Below are positions 6,216-8,957 of a stretch of DNA of 8,957 nt, piece after piece. The position numbers were made by a program, and so were the translations under genes. Location of the stretch: positions 1 to 8,957 of the forward strand of contig CADBRL010000094.1 of the NCBI GenBank assembly GCA_902797105.1. Reading direction: 5' to 3'. Positions within the stretch are counted from its first letter, which is position 1. Every line of letters begins with the position of its first letter. The notes below the pieces were generated by a model. The model saw nothing but the letters and a program-made list of their open reading frames with translations. It was not told where the DNA came from and searched no databases. The stretch comes from an uncultured Erysipelotrichaceae bacterium. Lineage in GTDB: Bacteria > Bacillota_I > Bacilli_A > RF39 > UBA660.

Positions 6216-6729
6216 CATCTTGCAAATTTTTACCATCAAAGAATGGTTTAATTTTATATCCGTGTATTTTTGCTACTAAATTTGTGGGAACTTTTCTAAT
6301 TATTTTATTTAATTCACTAGTATTGCTATTGTAATAGCTTTTACATGAAGTTAATGTTTCATTTAATTTGTCGATTTCTTTTAGGTCTTTATTAAACTCT
6401 TTTGTATTTAGTTCTTCATGATCATTTTTTAATTCAAGAATAATGTTGTAAGCTTCCGTAAGTTTTCTATCAAGTTCATAATTACTAATTCTTTTATCTT
6501 TTAAATCAATGTATTCTTTCAAATAATCTTTTTTTGTTACTACTTTTTTAATTGCTATATTAAGTTTAGAAATAATATCATATTTTTGACGTAATGATTC
6601 ATCAATAATTCCTTCAGCTTTTTCTATTTTAAGTTTATAACTAATTAGATTATTATATATTGTGGCATAAACTATAGCAAGTATTCCTATTCCTATGATT
6701 AAAATTAATATGATTTCAAATAAATTCAT
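6190..6729 (-). CDS. lemA: LemA family membrane protein
   Basis: This is a 179-residue protein of the LemA family: an N-terminal membrane helix followed by a helical-bundle domain. The molecular function of the family is not settled. Residues about 4-21 (FEIILILIIGIGILAIVY) form the membrane segment. The family pattern follows: YNNLISYKLKIEKAEGIID at 25-43, then SLRQKYDIISKL at 45-56, matching the usual YN-L ... ID--L--R-DLI--L core. The C-terminal signature is YYNSNTSELNKIIRKVP at 132-148, then NLVAKIHGYKIKPFF at 150-164. The length is normal. The start at 6729 is chosen because GGTGAT (6734-6739) lies 4 nt upstream. The longer start at 6741 has no ribosome site and would lie at or before the predicted transcription start. 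The gene appears monocistronic, with its own promoter and terminator, and is divergent from the Fem genes. Confidence 0.9.
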   Translation of the reverse strand: MNLFEIILILIIGIGILAIVYATIYNNLISYKLKIEKAEGIIDESLRQKYDIISKLNIAIKKVVTKKDYLKEYIDLKDKRISNYELDRKLTEAYNIILELKNDHEELNTKEFNKDLKEIDKLNETLTSCKSYYNSNTSELNKIIRKVPTNLVAKIHGYKIKPFFDGKNLQDAVIDDFKL

Positions 6730-6733
6730 TATT

Positions 6734-6739
6734 ATCACC
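6734..6739 (-). promoter_or_regulatory. GGTGAT ribosome site deciding the LemA start
   Basis: GGTGAT matches the 3' half of the consensus GGAGGTGATC and stands 4 nt before the ATG at 6729. The upstream in-frame ATG at 6741 has no such site. Confidence 0.65.
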
Positions 6740-6745
6740 ATTTAT

Positions 6746-6774
6746 ATTGTATCAAATGTATTGTTTAAAGTAAA
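6746..6774 (-). promoter_or_regulatory. Sigma-A-type promoter of lemA
   Basis: On the - strand, TTTACT (6774-6769) is followed after exactly 17 nt by TACAAT (6751-6746), a 4/6 and 5/6 match to the vegetative consensus. Transcription would begin near 6739, giving a leader of only about 10 nt that starts at the ribosome site. Confidence 0.65.
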
Positions 6775-6938
6775 TAAGGTTATTATAAAGTTTACATGTT
6801 TATGGATTACTCTTTTCTTATATAATTGTTAATCAAAATTCTTTAATATGTTTATAATAGATAAGTTAAAATTAGTTAAAAAAGATTTTGTATAAGTTAG
6901 TTTATAATAATATTATAAAATGAATAAAATTTTACTTT

Positions 6939-6966
6939 ACATCTACAATAAGAGTAGGTGTTTTTT
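6939..6966 (+). terminator. Orphan + strand terminator hairpin
   Basis: ACATCTAC (6939-6946) pairs with GTAGGTGT (6954-6961), with one G-U pair, across a 7-nt loop. A run of T follows (6961-6966). No + strand gene ends in the preceding 1.5 kb, so the source of the transcript it would end is unknown. Confidence 0.65.
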
Positions 6967-6967
6967 C

Positions 6968-6996
6968 TTGTTAAAATGGCGCTATTGTGGTAAACT
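6968..6996 (+). promoter_or_regulatory. Promoter of the Fem gene pair, extended -10
   Basis: TTGTTA (6968-6973) and TAAACT (6991-6996) are spaced 17 nt. TGG directly before the -10 gives an extended TGn element. Each hexamer matches the consensus at 4 of 6 positions. Transcription would start near 7003 and include the ribosome site GTGAGG at 7012-7017. Confidence 0.5.
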
Positions 6997-7024
6997 AATG
7001 ATATATGAATAGTGAGGAAAATAT

Positions 7025-8251
7025 ATGAAATTTATAGAAAATGTTGAAATAAATAGATATAGAGAATTTGAAAGCAATCATAAAAAGTCTCATTTTTTAC
7101 AAAGTTATGAATGGGGATTGTTTTGTAAAAGAGCTAAAGGACAAGTTCCATGTTACGTAGGAATGGAAGATGAAAATGGTAATTTGACTGTTACTTGTTT
7201 AATTTTACTTAGAAAAACTCCATTTGGTTTTAGTTATGGTTATGCCCCACGTGGTTTTATTTTGGATTATAGTAATAAAGATATTATAAAAGAATTTACT
7301 ACTTACTTAAAAAAGTATATGAAAGATAATAAGATTATATATATTAAGTTTGACCCAGATATTAAATATCAAGATATTGATGAAAATGGAAATAAAATTG
7401 ATGGTGGAGAAAATAATTATGATCTTTATAATTATATGCTTTCTTTGGGTTATAAACATACTGGTTTTTATAGACTTTATGAAGGAAATCAACCGAGATA
7501 TACTTTTAGAATTAATTTGAAGAAGCCTTGGGAAGAGGTTGAAGCTAAGTTTAATAAATCATTTATGAAATCTGTTAAAAGAAGTTATAGTTATAATTTA
7601 ATTGTTGATAATGATGTAAAAGTAGATGATTTTTATAGATTAATTCAAAGTAATAGTTCTAAAGATGATTTTGATCCTCATAGTTTGGAATACTATAAAA
7701 TATTTAGTGAAGAAATGTCCAAAGATAATAATATGAAATATTTTAATATTAGTATTAGACCTAAAGAATTGCTTGAAAATATTAATAAAGAAATAGATGC
7801 TTTAAATAAAGAACTTGAAGTAAATAAGAAAAAGGAAGCTGATATTAAAAATAAAATAGCTAGATTTGAAAAAGAAAAAGAAGTATTTAGTAAAATTGAT
7901 AAAGATGAGGTATGCATTTGTTCTTTAATATGTACTTATACTAAAACACATGCTTGGAGTTTATATATAGGCAGTGATGATTTAGCTAATTTTACTTTTG
8001 CAGTTACGAGAAGTTATTATGAAGCTATTAAAGATGCTTATGATAAAGGTTATGAGTTTTTTGATTTGTTTGGTACACCCGGTGATCCAAATACTAAATA
8101 TAAGAACTTGGCTAAACTTCATGATTTTAAAAGAAAATTTGGTGATGAATATATTGAGTTTATCGGAGAATTTGATTTAGTTAATAATAAGTTATTATAT
8201 AAAATATTACCAATTATGTTAAAGGTTTATAGAAAACTAAGGAGGAAATAA
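7025..8251 (+). CDS. FemABX-family aminoacyl-tRNA peptidyltransferase, first of a tandem pair
   Basis: This 408-residue cytoplasmic enzyme belongs to the FemA/FemB/FemX and MurM/MurN family. The family transfers an amino acid from aminoacyl-tRNA to the Lys side chain of a peptidoglycan precursor (lipid II), building the cross-bridge. The protein shows two GNAT-like halves. The N-terminal half has HFLQSYEWG at 23-31 and YAPRGFILDY at 73-82. A Lys/Glu-rich helical hairpin at about 247-290 is the coiled-coil arm typical of FemA and MurM. The C-terminal half has EFFDLFGTPGDP at 344-355 and LHDFKRKFGDEYIEFIGEFD at 365-384. The length is normal (about 400-420). The start has GTGAGG spaced 7 nt. The second paralogue begins on the last base of its stop. 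The amino acid carried (Gly, Ala or Ser) cannot be read from the sequence. Confidence 0.92.
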   Translation: MKFIENVEINRYREFESNHKKSHFLQSYEWGLFCKRAKGQVPCYVGMEDENGNLTVTCLILLRKTPFGFSYGYAPRGFILDYSNKDIIKEFTTYLKKYMKDNKIIYIKFDPDIKYQDIDENGNKIDGGENNYDLYNYMLSLGYKHTGFYRLYEGNQPRYTFRINLKKPWEEVEAKFNKSFMKSVKRSYSYNLIVDNDVKVDDFYRLIQSNSSKDDFDPHSLEYYKIFSEEMSKDNNMKYFNISIRPKELLENINKEIDALNKELEVNKKKEADIKNKIARFEKEKEVFSKIDKDEVCICSLICTYTKTHAWSLYIGSDDLANFTFAVTRSYYEAIKDAYDKGYEFFDLFGTPGDPNTKYKNLAKLHDFKRKFGDEYIEFIGEFDLVNNKLLYKILPIMLKVYRKLRRK

Positions 8252-8957
8252 TGCTTAAAGTAATAGATGAAAAAGAGTTTAAAAAGTTTGCTTTAAAAAA
8301 TCCTTATTTTTCAATTTATCAATTACCTGAGTGGGGAATTTTAAAAAGTGGTACTGGTTGGATAAGACATTTACTTGGGTATTATGAAAATGATACTTTA
8401 GTAGGTGTAACAATGCTTCTTGAAAAGAAAATGCCACTTAATTTAAGTTTGTATTATTCACCACGAGGTTATTTAATTGATGTTAATAATTATGAACTTT
8501 TAAAAAGATTTAATGATGAAGTAATAAAATATGTTAAAAATAATCATGGATTTATGTTAAAAGTGGACCCAAATGTTATATATGCTACTAGAGATAGTGA
8601 AGGCAATTTAAAAGAAAAATGTGGAGAAAATGTTTATTTTAATTTTAAAAAGTTAGGGTTTAAACATATGGGTTTTAGTCAAAATTTTGAAGATTTACAG
8701 CCTAGGGTACTTTGTAGGATAGAACTTAAAAGTACTTATAATGATACTTTAGAAACATTTAGTAAAAGTACTAAAAAAAATATAGAGAAAACTTATGATA
8801 TGGGGGTTAGAGTAAAAACTGTTGATACAAGTAAAATGGATGAATTTGTTAAGTTATTAGAAGATACTGCAATAAACAAAAACTTTATTATTAGACCAGC
8901 ATCCTATTATAAAAAAATGTTTGATTTAATGAAGGATTATATTACACTTTATATTGC
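8251..8957 (+). CDS. Second FemABX-family peptidyltransferase, 3' end outside window
   Basis: The frame starts at ATG 8251, in a TAATG overlap with the previous gene, with a perfect GGAGG at 8241-8245, 5 nt upstream. It stays open to the right edge, giving 235 whole codons of an expected 400 or so. It is a paralogue of the gene before it: YQLPEWGIL at 23-31 aligns with SYEWGLF, YYSPRGYLIDVNN with YAPRGFILDYSN, and LKVDPNVIY with IKFDPDIKY. KLGFKHMGF and LQPRV also match. The coiled-coil arm and C-terminal half lie beyond the window. It probably adds a different or a successive residue to the peptidoglycan cross-bridge, as FemA/FemB and MurM/MurN pairs do. That order is inferred from family knowledge. 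Confidence 0.9.
   Translation, partial: MLKVIDEKEFKKFALKNPYFSIYQLPEWGILKSGTGWIRHLLGYYENDTLVGVTMLLEKKMPLNLSLYYSPRGYLIDVNNYELLKRFNDEVIKYVKNNHGFMLKVDPNVIYATRDSEGNLKEKCGENVYFNFKKLGFKHMGFSQNFEDLQPRVLCRIELKSTYNDTLETFSKSTKKNIEKTYDMGVRVKTVDTSKMDEFVKLLEDTAINKNFIIRPASYYKKMFDLMKDYITLYI

Larger units (their letters stand above)
6730..7024. other. Divergent intergenic region between LemA and the Fem genes
   Basis: These 295 very AT-rich bases contain the lemA promoter (- strand, 6746-6774), an orphan + strand terminator (6939-6966) and a + strand promoter (6968-6996). Bases 6780-6938 hold several TATAAT-like words (6821, 6853, 6903) without well-spaced -35 partners. I see no convincing gene, riboswitch or tRNA in it. 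Confidence 0.6.

Noticed and set aside
6920..7012. Small + strand ORF of 30 codons before the Fem genes, a possible leader peptide
   Set aside because: It has no ribosome binding site, it runs through the terminator hairpin and promoter, and its composition shows no amino-acid bias that would suggest attenuation.
6780..7024. T-box riboswitch controlling the Fem genes
   Set aside because: No T-box sequence (GGTGG...CCGCG type) or specifier stem is visible, only a simple terminator hairpin.

Overview
The window looks like chromosomal DNA of a low-GC Bacillota, most likely an uncultured or gut-type member of the Bacilli. It is AT-rich with A/T-ending codons, it has strong AGGAGG-type ribosome binding sites, and it carries the Firmicute gene neighbourhood dnaB - walJ - rlmH. 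TGA is used as a stop (walJ, rlmH and the MYG1 gene end in TGA) and Trp is encoded by TGG, so the standard bacterial code applies and not the Mycoplasma code. The genus cannot be fixed from the sequence alone.

Left part (1-5392, + strand): a tightly packed, probably single operon. It runs from dnaB (5' end outside the window) through a membrane-anchored LysM-G5-M23 murein endopeptidase, a WalJ/YycJ metallo-beta-lactamase-fold nuclease, the 23S rRNA methyltransferase RlmH and a MYG1-family DHH-type nuclease to uracil-DNA glycosylase (ung). Every junction but one is an overlap of 1 to 14 nt; the exception is a 6-nt gap. This points to coupled translation. The operon joins replication (DnaB), DNA and RNA maintenance (WalJ, Ung, MYG1, RlmH) and wall remodelling (M23). 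It ends in a strong hairpin that begins inside the ung stop region.

Middle part (5393-6741, - strand): two separately transcribed genes. The first is a collagen-like Gly-X-Y protein with two copies of a 36-residue beta-type module and a 45-nt tandem repeat. The second is a LemA-family membrane protein whose transcription terminator lies inside its last codons. The collagen-like gene converges on ung, and the shared intergenic region holds two inverted repeats.

Right part (6742-8957): a 295-bp divergent intergenic region contains the lemA promoter, an orphan + strand terminator and a promoter for the next + strand genes. Two tandem FemABX-family aminoacyl-tRNA-dependent peptidyltransferases follow, overlapping by 1 nt; the second runs off the window's right edge. 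They probably add successive amino acids to the peptidoglycan cross-bridge. The M23 endopeptidase can be expected to act on peptide bonds of the same polymer.

No tRNA, rRNA, CRISPR array, insertion sequence or prophage signal was seen. I found no clearly new system. The most unusual points are the repeat structure and possible C-terminal extension of the collagen-like gene, the orphan terminator, and the M23 gene in the place where walRKHI would be expected.
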